Position numbers and translations under genes: made by a program. Positions 1 through 5,679 of a stretch of 6,657 bases of DNA are shown here, piece by piece. Origin of the DNA: Calditrichota bacterium (GTDB lineage Bacteria > Calditrichota > Calditrichia > RBG-13-44-9 > J075); contig JAJRYW010000428.1 in NCBI GenBank assembly GCA_024275555.1, positions 1 to 6,657 on the forward strand. The letters are read 5' to 3'. The first letter of the stretch is position 1; every line of letters starts with the position of its first letter. Under the pieces are notes generated by a model that did not search any database, was not told the DNA's origin, and saw nothing but the letters and a program-made list of their open reading frames with translations.

Positions 1-602
1 AGGGAGTTGGAGACATACACCACCGAAACAAAGCGGGTGCGTTCGGACAGCAAACGCTGGAATTCCTCGAAGATAAGCTCGCCCTCATCGTTGATCGGCG
101 CGACTTTAAGCACCGCCCCGGTCTGCTCGCAGAGCATCTGCCAGGGCACGATGTTGGAATGATGCTCCATCGTGGTGAGGATAATCTCATCACCCTCTTT
201 GAGGAACTCCCGGCCGTAGCTGGAAGCCGCCAGGTTGATGCTGTCGGTCGTGCCGCTGGTGAAGACAATTTCCCGCAAGGAAGCGGCATTCAGAAAACGG
301 CGCACCGTCTCGCGCGAGGCTTCGTACTTGCCGGTAGCAATCTCGCTGAGATAGTACACCCCGCGATGAATATTGGCATTCTCCGCCTCGTAGTAATGGC
401 GAATGGTATCGATCACGATTTGCGGCTTTTGGGTGGAAGCGGCGTTATCCAGGAAAGCCAGCGGCTTGCCGCGCACCGGCCGGTGCAGGATCGGGAAATC
501 GGCCCGTATTTTTTCCACATCAAACTTCCGGCCGGCCGATTGTCCTGCCGCCGGGTTTACTCCTGTCTTGCTTACGGCATCAATCGCCATAATGGGTTCC
601 AT
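1..602 (-). CDS. sufS: SufS cysteine desulfurase, N-terminal 200 codons (cut by window edge)
   Basis: This is the PLP-dependent cysteine desulfurase of the SUF pathway. It converts L-cysteine to alanine and passes the sulfur on as a persulfide to SufE/SufU and then SufB. I translated the minus strand directly from the ATG at 602. The visible part shows an IRADFPIL entry segment (about residues 32-39), the LDNAAS motif (51-56), NIHRG (77-81), FTSGTT (114-119, PLP phosphate region) and MEHHSNIVPW (145-154), whose histidine pair includes the residue that stacks on the PLP ring. The PLP lysine and the catalytic cysteine lie beyond the window. The start is 4 nt after the sufD stop, with only a weak ribosome site. 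A second ATG at 590 has GGATGGA about 8 nt upstream and is a possible alternative. Compared with E. coli SufS (from memory) there are roughly 20 extra residues before the conserved start. Identity is secure; the exact start is not. Confidence 0.95.
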   Translation of the reverse strand, partial: MEPIMAIDAVSKTGVNPAAGQSAGRKFDVEKIRADFPILHRPVRGKPLAFLDNAASTQKPQIVIDTIRHYYEAENANIHRGVYYLSEIATGKYEASRETVRRFLNAASLREIVFTSGTTDSINLAASSYGREFLKEGDEIILTTMEHHSNIVPWQMLCEQTGAVLKVAPINDEGELIFEEFQRLLSERTRFVSVVYVSNS

Positions 603-606
603 CCGT

Positions 607-1935
607 TTATAATTTATTGAACCGGTCTAAAATAATTTCATCAATTTCCTGCTGCAACTCCTCGATAGGAATATACTGGAAAACGTCGCTGGCAAAGGCG
701 TACTGGAGAATCGATTGGGCCTTTTGCTCCGGAATGCCCCGGGCGCGCAGGTAAAAGACGGCCTCTTCATCCAGTTGCCCCACCGTGGCGCCGTGGGAAC
801 AGCGAACGTCATCGGCAAAGATTTCCAGTTGCGGCTTGGTATTGATCACCGCATCATCGGATAGCAGCAGCGCTTTATTATCCTGGTAAGCATTGGTCTT
901 CTGCGCTTCCCGGTGCACATAAATTTTTCCATTGAAGACGCCCTGGGCCTTCCCGGCCAGGATGCCTTTGTACAGCTCATTGCTCTCGCAATTGGCCCGC
1001 GCATGGTCGATCAGGGTGTGATTATCGATATGCTGAGTGCCGGCGCCCATATAGAAACCGATCAGGTGTCCCTCGCAACGCTGGCCGTCTAACTCGACAT
1101 TTAAATTATTGCGCACCAAACCGCCGCCGATGTCGATGTTAACTTGCGAAAAATAGCTTTCCGCTTTTTGTTTTGCCTGCAAATTATAGATATGAAAGGC
1201 GTTCACACTCTCATTCTGGAAGCGCACCAGGTCTATGCGGGCGTGGGCGTCGACGAAAATCTCCGTGACCACATTATTAAAATAAGTCTGCTCGCCCAGG
1301 GAGTGAAAGGATTCCACGATTTTCATCCGGCTGTTTTGCCCGGCAATAATCAGGTTGCGGGGATTGGCAAAGAAGCCTTCCTGATCTCCCCGGGAGAGGT
1401 AAAGAATGTAGAGCGGCTGCTCCACCACGGTATTTTCAGGAAGGTAGATAAACACGCCGTCGTCCGCAAAAGCGGTATTCAGCGCCGTAAAGGTTTCCTG
1501 ATCGTAGCGGGCGTAGCGGGCCAAGTGTTTTTCCAGCAGATCGGCATGTTTTTCCCGGCTGCCGGCCAAACTCTCCACGATCAGCCCGGCCTCAGCGCGA
1601 TAAGAAGACAACTCCGGCGCATATTTTCCGTTTACCAGCACCACCAGGTTCTTCCCGGCGGCGCGGAAGGCTGTTTGATCCACCATTTCTTTGGTAACCG
1701 CACCGCCCGGCGCCAGTTGATCGAAGCGATGCTTCAACAGCGGGGACACGTTGGTGTATTTCCACTCCTCGTCCTTGCGGCCGGGAAAGCCTAACAGTTT
1801 GAATTTTTGCAGGGCGTCCAGACGGATTTCATGAAACGGGGTTGCTTTGGCCCCGTTTAACCCGGCTTGAAAGTCTTCGAATTTTTGCAGGTACCACTCC
1901 CGGGCGGAGTGGGCATCTATGGTTTTTTTGTTCAT
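607..1935 (-). CDS. sufD: SufD, FeS assembly scaffold subunit
   Basis: SufD pairs with SufB in the cytosolic SufBC2D complex, where nascent iron-sulfur clusters are assembled; it is needed for iron acquisition. From the chosen start the protein is 442 residues, near the usual family length. The N-terminal helical part includes GRKDEEWKYTN (about residues 52-62), the typical SufD entry motif. The long beta-helix core follows, and the C-terminal part carries DDVRCSHGATVGQLDEEA (about 375-392). The cysteine (379) and histidine (381) there match E. coli C358 and H360, the latter implicated in cluster formation at the SufB-SufD interface. The frame is open up to an ATG at 1965, but that ATG has no ribosome site. 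The ATG at 1935 has AAGGAA 9 nt upstream and gives a family-like start (MNKKTIDAHSAREW), so I chose it. It lies 39 nt after sufC and ends 4 nt before sufS, consistent with one transcript. Confidence 0.96.
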   Translation of the reverse strand: MNKKTIDAHSAREWYLQKFEDFQAGLNGAKATPFHEIRLDALQKFKLLGFPGRKDEEWKYTNVSPLLKHRFDQLAPGGAVTKEMVDQTAFRAAGKNLVVLVNGKYAPELSSYRAEAGLIVESLAGSREKHADLLEKHLARYARYDQETFTALNTAFADDGVFIYLPENTVVEQPLYILYLSRGDQEGFFANPRNLIIAGQNSRMKIVESFHSLGEQTYFNNVVTEIFVDAHARIDLVRFQNESVNAFHIYNLQAKQKAESYFSQVNIDIGGGLVRNNLNVELDGQRCEGHLIGFYMGAGTQHIDNHTLIDHARANCESNELYKGILAGKAQGVFNGKIYVHREAQKTNAYQDNKALLLSDDAVINTKPQLEIFADDVRCSHGATVGQLDEEAVFYLRARGIPEQKAQSILQYAFASDVFQYIPIEELQQEIDEIILDRFNKL

Positions 1936-1944
1936 TTTTTTCAA

Positions 1945-1950
1945 TTCCTT
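1945..1950 (-). promoter_or_regulatory. sufD ribosome binding site
   Basis: On the minus strand the sequence AAGGAA stands 9 nt before the ATG at 1935. No comparable site precedes the in-frame ATG at 1965, so this site decides the sufD start. Confidence 0.7.
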
Positions 1951-1974
1951 ATATAAAATCGTCATAAGCGATTG

Positions 1975-2739
1975 TTAGACTGCCTGTGAATCGGCATGTT
2001 CTTCTTTGATCCAGTCGTAGCCATGTTCTTCCAAATGCAGGGCCAGCTCTTTGCCGCCGGATTCCACAATGCGGCCATCCACCAGCACGTGCACAAAGTC
2101 CGGCACAATGTAATTGAGCAGGCGCTGGTAGTGGGTAATAATGATAAAAGAGCGATCTTTACTGCGCATGGTGTTCACGCCTTTGGCGACGATCTGCAGG
2201 GCGTCAATATCCAGGCCGGAATCGGTCTCATCCATGATGGCCAGTTTGGGCTCCAGCACCGCCATCTGGAAGATTTCGTTGCGTTTTTTCTCGCCCCCGG
2301 AAAATCCCTCGTTGATAGCCCGGCTGAGCAGTTTATCATCCATCTCCACCAGTTTCATCTTCTCGCGCACCAGGGCCAGGAATTCCAGCGCGTCCAGTTT
2401 TTCTTCCCCGCGATATTCGCGGATTTCATTCAAAGCCGTTTTCAAAAAGTTGGCGTTGGTGACGCCGGGGATTTCCACCGGGTACTGGAAGGCTAAAAAG
2501 ATTCCTTCCCGGGCGCGGTCTTCCGGGGCCATGTCCAATAAATTTTTGCCGTTGAAAATCACTTCACCGGAGACCACTTCATACTCCTCGCGACCGGCCA
2601 AAACATTTGCCAGGGTGCTTTTCCCGCTGCCGTTGGGACCCATGATGGCGTGCACTTCGCCCGGTTTTACATCCAGACTCAATCCCTTCAGGATTTGGTT
2701 TCCTTCCACATTCACTTTCAAATCTTTGATGGTAATCAT
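1975..2739 (-). CDS. sufC: SufC, ABC-type ATPase of the SUF scaffold
   Basis: SufC is the cytosolic ATPase that dimerises on SufB-SufD and drives the conformational change needed for cluster assembly. It resembles ABC transporter ATPases, but no membrane partner is involved. The protein has 254 residues (E. coli SufC has 248). Numbered from this start: Walker A GPNGSGKST (34-42, K40), Q-loop FQYPVEIPG with Q85, signature GFSGGEKKRNE (145-155), Walker B IMDETDSGLD with E171, and switch histidine H203 in IIITHYQR. These positions coincide with the E. coli enzyme, which supports the start at 2739. A second in-frame ATG at 2757 adds six residues and has AAAAGG about 10 nt upstream, so it cannot be excluded. 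No active residue is missing. The gene sits 53 nt after sufB and 39 nt before sufD, in the expected operon order. Confidence 0.97.
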   Translation of the reverse strand: MITIKDLKVNVEGNQILKGLSLDVKPGEVHAIMGPNGSGKSTLANVLAGREEYEVVSGEVIFNGKNLLDMAPEDRAREGIFLAFQYPVEIPGVTNANFLKTALNEIREYRGEEKLDALEFLALVREKMKLVEMDDKLLSRAINEGFSGGEKKRNEIFQMAVLEPKLAIMDETDSGLDIDALQIVAKGVNTMRSKDRSFIIITHYQRLLNYIVPDFVHVLVDGRIVESGGKELALHLEEHGYDWIKEEHADSQAV

Positions 2740-2792
2740 AGCTTCTTTATCTCTCATTTTAGTTTAACCTTTTCAATTTTACACTTTAAGAT

Positions 2793-4229
2793 TTATCCCA
2801 CACTGCCTTCCAGGCTGATTTCCAGCAGTTTCTGCGCTTCCACGGCAAATTCCATCGGCAACTCTTTAAACACCTCTTTGCAATAGCCGTTCACGATAAT
2901 CCCGATGGCGTCCTCGGTGGATATTCCCCGCTGGTTGCAATAAAAAATTTGGTCTTCGCCGATTTTGGAAGTAGTTGCCTCATGTTCCACTTTGGCGGTG
3001 CGGTTCTGGATTTCCAGGTAGGGGAAGGTGTGCGCGCCGCATTTGTCGCCGATCAGCAGCGAATCGCACTGAGAAAAATTGCGGGCGTTGGCGGCCCCTT
3101 TGTTCACCCGCACCAGCCCGCGGTAGGAATTCTGGCTGAATCCGGCCGAAATCCCCTTGGAGATGATGGTGCTGCGGGTATTTTTGCCGATGTGGATCAT
3201 CTTGGTGCCCGTATCGGCCTGCTGGTAGTTGTTGGTCAGGGCTACCGAGTAGAATTCGCCGACGGAGTTATCGCCTTTTAAAATGACGCTGGGATATTTC
3301 CAGGTGATAGCCGATCCGGTTTCCACCTGGGTCCAACTGATTTTGGCGTTCTCCATACAAATGCCGCGTTTGGTAACAAAATTGTAGATGCCGCCCACAC
3401 CGTTTTCATCGCCGGGATACCAGTTCTGCACCGTGGAGTATTTGATTTCGGCGTCTTTCAGGGCCACCAACTCGACCACCGCGGCGTGCAACTGGTTCTC
3501 ATCGCGCATCGGGGCGGTGCAGCCTTCCAGGTAGCTCACGTAAGCGCCCTCTTCGGCAACAATCAGGGTGCGCTCGAACTGCCCGGTGTTGGCGGCGTTA
3601 ATCCGGAAATAAGTGGAAAGCTCCATGGGACAGCGCACCCCCCTGGGGATATAACAGAAGGAGCCGTCGGTGAACACCGCGGAGTTCAGCGCGGCAAAAA
3701 AGTTGTCGGTATAGGGAACCACCGAACCCATGTATTTTTTCACCAAGTCCGGGTGATTGATGACCGCTTCGGAGAAAGAGCAAAAGATGATCCCCTGCTT
3801 GGACAACTCTTCTTTGAAGGTGGTGGCCACCGAGACGCTATCCATGATGGCATCCACCGCCACGCCGGTCAGCCGTTTCTGCTCCTCCAGGGAAATCCCT
3901 AACTTGTTGAAAGTTTCCAGCAGCTTGGGATCCACCTCATCCAGACTTTTGGGGGTATCTTTCTTCTTGGGAGCGGCAAAATAATAGGAGTCCTGGTAAT
4001 CAATCGGGTCGTACTTGACGTTCGGCCAATGGGGTTCTTCCAGGGTCAGCCAGTGGCGATAGGCCTTTAAGCGCCATTCCAGCATCCACTCCGGCTCTTT
4101 CTTCTTGGTAGAGATCATCCGGATGATATCTTCATTGAGGCCCCTGGGGACCTGCTCCATCTCGATATCTGTGGTAAATCCCCACTTATATTCCTGTTTA
4201 ATCCTGCTTTCAATAATATCTTGACTCAT
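2793..4229 (-). CDS. sufB: SufB, FeS assembly scaffold subunit
   Basis: SufB is the main scaffold subunit of SufBC2D. It receives persulfide sulfur from SufS via SufE/SufU and helps hold the nascent cluster. The protein is 478 residues, complete from MSQDIIES to the stop. Key residues follow E. coli SufB with a constant offset of 17: R209 and N211 (E. coli R226, N228), sulfur acceptor C237 in EGCTAP (C254), C388 in SQCDSLLIG (C405), and H416-E417 in KVEHEATT (H433, E434). The conserved block QNWYPGDENGVGG is at 268-280. The start at 4229 has GAGG 9 nt upstream. The gene begins 29 nt after the stop of the Rrf2 regulator, too little for a separate full promoter, so it is probably expressed from the regulator's promoter. 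All functional residues known from E. coli are present. Confidence 0.98.
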   Translation of the reverse strand: MSQDIIESRIKQEYKWGFTTDIEMEQVPRGLNEDIIRMISTKKKEPEWMLEWRLKAYRHWLTLEEPHWPNVKYDPIDYQDSYYFAAPKKKDTPKSLDEVDPKLLETFNKLGISLEEQKRLTGVAVDAIMDSVSVATTFKEELSKQGIIFCSFSEAVINHPDLVKKYMGSVVPYTDNFFAALNSAVFTDGSFCYIPRGVRCPMELSTYFRINAANTGQFERTLIVAEEGAYVSYLEGCTAPMRDENQLHAAVVELVALKDAEIKYSTVQNWYPGDENGVGGIYNFVTKRGICMENAKISWTQVETGSAITWKYPSVILKGDNSVGEFYSVALTNNYQQADTGTKMIHIGKNTRSTIISKGISAGFSQNSYRGLVRVNKGAANARNFSQCDSLLIGDKCGAHTFPYLEIQNRTAKVEHEATTSKIGEDQIFYCNQRGISTEDAIGIIVNGYCKEVFKELPMEFAVEAQKLLEISLEGSVG

Positions 4230-4258
4230 TTAAGTCTACCTCATTATGATTAAGTTTT

Positions 4259-4762
4259 TTATCGCGTTTCTTCGGCGTTGGCCGGCTCAACCAATTGAAC
4301 CGGGATTGATTTCCGGGCGCCATGCTTCCGGGTAAGTTCCTGAATATCAATGGAATTGTTATGCAGATCCCGCAGAGAAATGGAATTAAAAAATTCGATC
4401 AGTTTAAACTGCAATGTTTCCATGGGATTGCGCATATTGCAGAAGTCAAACTGATCACAGCCGCACTCCTCCGGGTCATCGACACAGTTTACCACCCGCA
4501 CCGGGCCGTGCACGGCATTGAGAATCTCGGTCAGGAGAATCTCTCCCGGCAAACGGGTTAGCTGATAGCCGCCTTTGACGCCCTGAACAGAGGTGATGCA
4601 GCCATGCTTTGCCAGCGCCTGCAGTACCTTGCCAATCAGTTCCTGGGGAATGTTGAAGCTCTCGGAAATCTCCCGGCTGGTGGTCAGCTCCCCCTGGGAA
4701 CGCTCGGCCATATACAGCATGGAGATCAGCGCGTATTCGACTTTCTTGCTAAATTTGAGCAT
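4259..4762 (-). CDS. Rrf2-family (IscR/SufR-type) iron-sulfur-sensing transcription regulator
   Basis: This is a small DNA-binding regulator of 167 residues. Rrf2 proteins next to suf or isc genes usually bind an iron-sulfur cluster and switch the assembly operon according to cluster supply. The N-terminal winged helix-turn-helix is clear: MLKFSKKVEYALISMLYMA (1-19), the helix-turn-helix TTSREISESFNIPQELIGKVLQAL (27-50, given here as positions with key residues S29, I32, P39, L42, L47), and a wing with GVKGGYQL (61-68). The cluster-binding loop has C93, C100, C102 and C108. No histidine is found three residues after the last cysteine, where IscR has its H107 ligand. A further cysteine, C55, lies in the DNA-binding domain. 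The start at 4762 aligns with the family N-terminus but has no strong ribosome site. The gene heads the suf operon and has two operator-like boxes directly upstream, suggesting autoregulation. Which ligands are used and whether it represses or activates cannot be read from sequence. Confidence 0.92.
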   Translation of the reverse strand: MLKFSKKVEYALISMLYMAERSQGELTTSREISESFNIPQELIGKVLQALAKHGCITSVQGVKGGYQLTRLPGEILLTEILNAVHGPVRVVNCVDDPEECGCDQFDFCNMRNPMETLQFKLIEFFNSISLRDLHNNSIDIQELTRKHGARKSIPVQLVEPANAEETR

Positions 4763-4766
4763 TTCT

Positions 4767-4791
4767 AAACCCGACCGTAAAGGTCTTATTT
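4767..4791 (-). promoter_or_regulatory. Second Rrf2/IscR-like operator box, next to the regulator start codon
   Basis: On the minus strand this box reads AAAT-AAGAC-N7-GTCGG-GTTT. It matches box 4828-4852 in the flanking AAAT, in GAC at the same spacing, and in the whole GGTCGGGT right arm. The left half departs from the YYGAC pattern at both pyrimidine positions, so it is a weaker site. It ends 4 nt before the ATG at 4762, so a bound protein would sit in the transcribed leader. Confidence 0.45.
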
Positions 4792-4827
4792 TCAGTCAAA
4801 AAAAATGAACTTTACTACCAATTTTTT

Positions 4828-4852
4828 ATACCCGACCAATTTTGTCGGATTT
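4828..4852 (-). promoter_or_regulatory. Rrf2/IscR type 1-like operator at the suf promoter
   Basis: On the minus strand this box reads AAAT-CCGAC-N7-GTCGG-GTAT. The 17-bp core (4832-4848) is a dyad with 7 of 8 base pairs symmetric. The IscR type 1 motif known from E. coli has, from memory, the core YYGAC-N7-GTCRR followed by STAT, and this site fits all of those positions. It begins at about the predicted transcription start (near 4853), a position suited to repression of the operon by the Rrf2 protein encoded immediately downstream. Confidence 0.6.
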
Positions 4853-4859
4853 CGCTGTC

Positions 4860-4888
4860 AATATAATCGACCGGGGTATAACTGTCAA
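4860..4888 (-). promoter_or_regulatory. Sigma70-type promoter of the rrf2-suf operon
   Basis: On the minus strand, TTGACA (4883-4888) is a perfect -35 element. It is separated by exactly 17 bp from TATATT (4860-4865), a good -10 element. The region just upstream (4891-4906) is a run of A with few interruptions on the same strand and could act as an UP element. The predicted start is near 4853, giving a leader of about 90 nt before the regulator ATG. The spacer also contains TTATACCC, an inverted copy of the GGGTATAA at the edge of the operator box. Confidence 0.75.
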
Positions 4889-4930
4889 TACTATTTTTTC
4901 TTTTTCGGCAGGTTTCCGGGCGGGGGACGC

Positions 4931-4955
4931 GAGTGGTGAGTGGTGAGTGGTGAGT
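4931..4955. repeat. Short tandem repeat of GAGTGGT, about 3.6 copies
   Basis: Three exact head-to-tail copies of the heptamer GAGTGGT (4931-4937, 4938-4944, 4945-4951) are followed by a partial copy GAGT (4952-4955). The repeat is non-coding and lies about 40 bp upstream of the suf -35 element. It could be a slippage tract or part of a dispersed intergenic repeat. No function is evident. Confidence 0.85.
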
Positions 4956-5112
4956 AACAAATCGTAAGTGGAAAAAAGCTGCGTTTCTCGATCCAGTGCT
5001 CTCAGACTGTGTGAAAACTGTTAACTGATGTTACGCGATTAGTCCCGCTATTCATATTGATAAGATTAGTACTACGCGGGTATTTTTGACCACAACGTTG
5101 GCAAAGGCAACA

Positions 5113-5176
5113 CAACGAACGCTGTGAATTCGTATGCACATACGTTGCGAACGTCGTGTGTTCATTGCGTTCGTTG
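5113..5176. repeat. Imperfect 64-bp inverted repeat with nested palindromes
   Basis: The outer arms CAACGAACGC (5113-5122) and GCGTTCGTTG (5167-5176) are perfect 10-bp complements. After a 2-nt mismatch, TGAA (5125-5128) pairs with TTCA (5161-5164). The interior holds two smaller palindromes: CGTATG-CA-CATACG (5131-5144) and ACGTT-GCG-AACGT (5142-5154), which overlap and so could be alternative folds. No T-tract follows, so it is not a standard terminator. It may be a small dispersed palindromic element placed just before the toxin locus. Confidence 0.7.
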
Positions 5177-5190
5177 CGGTTTGGCAAATA

Positions 5191-5244
5191 AAGCGTTTTG
5201 ATCAGGGAATGCTCATCTGGGACGAACAAGAGTGGGAATGGCAA
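5191..5244 (+). pseudogene. Possible remnant of a MazE-type antitoxin C-terminus, in frame with the toxin
   Basis: The 18 codons before the toxin ATG read KRFDQGMLIWDEQEWEWQ. Antitoxins partnered with this toxin class commonly end in an acidic, tryptophan-rich tail of the EEWEW kind directly before the toxin start, and E. coli MazE also ends in an acidic stretch closing with EVW. The codon where a stop would be expected is CAA (5242-5244), one base away from TAA. No antitoxin DNA-binding domain can be found upstream in any frame; the inverted repeat occupies that place. I infer that the antitoxin gene has been lost except for its tail. The alternative is chance similarity in a short peptide. 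Confidence 0.45.
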
Positions 5245-5568
5245 ATGAAGGTTAGCCGTTTTGAGGTGTACCTGGTCAATCTCGATCCGACGCGCGGAAA
5301 AGAAATCCGAAAAACCGGCCCCTGCCTCATTATCTCTCCGGATGAAATGAATGATTATTTTTCCACAGTTATTGTTGCTCCGATGACTACGGTTATCCGG
5401 AACTATCCAACCCGGGTTACCTGCATGTTTCAGGGTAAAGAGGGGCAAGTGGTACTGGATCGACTCCGCACCATAGACAAATCCCGGCTTGTAAAAAAAT
5501 TGGGAAAGATTGAACCCCCCATCCAAAACGCCATTCTTGGTATATTACAGCAGATGTTTGCAAAATAG
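5245..5568 (+). CDS. mazF: MazF/PemK-family toxin-like protein, apparently without antitoxin
   Basis: MazF-type toxins are small cytosolic ribonucleases that cut RNA at specific short sequences and are held in check by a cognate antitoxin. From the ATG at 5245 the protein has 107 residues, the normal size. Family landmarks are FEVYLVNLDPTRGKEI (6-21), CLIISPDEMN (27-36), TVIVAPMTT (41-49, including T48 of the active site) and QVVLDRLRTIDKSRL (68-82). At residue 25 the family normally has arginine (KTRPC); here it is glycine (KTGPC, codon GGC at 5317-5319), so catalysis may be lost. The frame stays open upstream to ATGs at 5209 and 5134, which would add the antitoxin-like tail; I chose 5245 because the family N-terminus begins there. 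No start has a convincing ribosome site. The orphan status and the missing arginine suggest decay or a changed role. Family assignment is firm; activity is doubtful. Confidence 0.85.
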   Translation: MKVSRFEVYLVNLDPTRGKEIRKTGPCLIISPDEMNDYFSTVIVAPMTTVIRNYPTRVTCMFQGKEGQVVLDRLRTIDKSRLVKKLGKIEPPIQNAILGILQQMFAK

Positions 5569-5679
5569 CCAATAATCATCTCCTCGCCTATCCTGCCCCA
5601 AAAAACATTTCCCCTGCATCCCGCCCCCGGAAAGGCTTATATTCCCCGCCTGCAAAAGAGCGGATTGGAACAAGTTGCC

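Larger units (their letters stand above)
4907..5190. other. Gene-free spacer with repeat DNA
   Basis: No credible gene lies between the suf promoter and the toxin locus. Open frames that cross this stretch are short or antisense and match no family I recognise. The stretch holds the heptamer tandem repeat (4931-4955), a direct repeat of GATTAGT about 27 bp apart (near 5038 and 5065), and the imperfect inverted repeat (5113-5176). Translated on the plus strand, the end of the inverted repeat gives a low-complexity string (SLRSLRFGK then stop). That reminds me of translated dispersed repeats in other genomes; this is an impression only. Confidence 0.5.

Noticed and set aside
1144..1794. Plus-strand open frame of 216 codons inside sufD
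   Set aside because: It is a shadow frame opposite a well-conserved gene, with no ribosome site and no family resemblance.
1936..1965. Longer sufD start at the ATG at 1965
   Set aside because: It has no ribosome site, whereas the ATG at 1935 has AAGGAA at good spacing and gives the family-like N-terminus.
2141..2767. Plus-strand open frame of 208 codons opposite sufC
   Set aside because: It is antisense to a fully conserved ABC ATPase; its serine-rich composition is typical of a reverse-frame shadow.
4805..4939. Plus-strand open frame of 44 codons starting at the ATG at 4805
   Set aside because: It overlaps the promoter and operator region, has no ribosome site, ends in the heptamer repeat, and contains a run of phenylalanines produced by the T-rich tract.
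5041..5090. Terminator-like CCCGC / GCGGG pair followed by TATTTTT
   Set aside because: The stem is only 5 bp with a loop of about 30 nt, and there is no gene upstream on that strand to terminate.
5113..5244. Integron attC site before the toxin gene
   Set aside because: A stem is present and toxin genes do occur in cassettes, but the required RYYYAAC and GTTRRRY core sites are not found at the ends.
5002..5526. Minus-strand open frame of 174 codons across the toxin gene and the inverted repeat
   Set aside because: It runs antisense to the clearly MazF-like protein, has no recognisable domain, and its C-terminal half is translated repeat DNA.
5615..5643. Promoter for the transporter gene (TATATT at 5638-5643)
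   Set aside because: The -10-like hexamer is fair, but no acceptable -35 hexamer lies 16-18 bp upstream.
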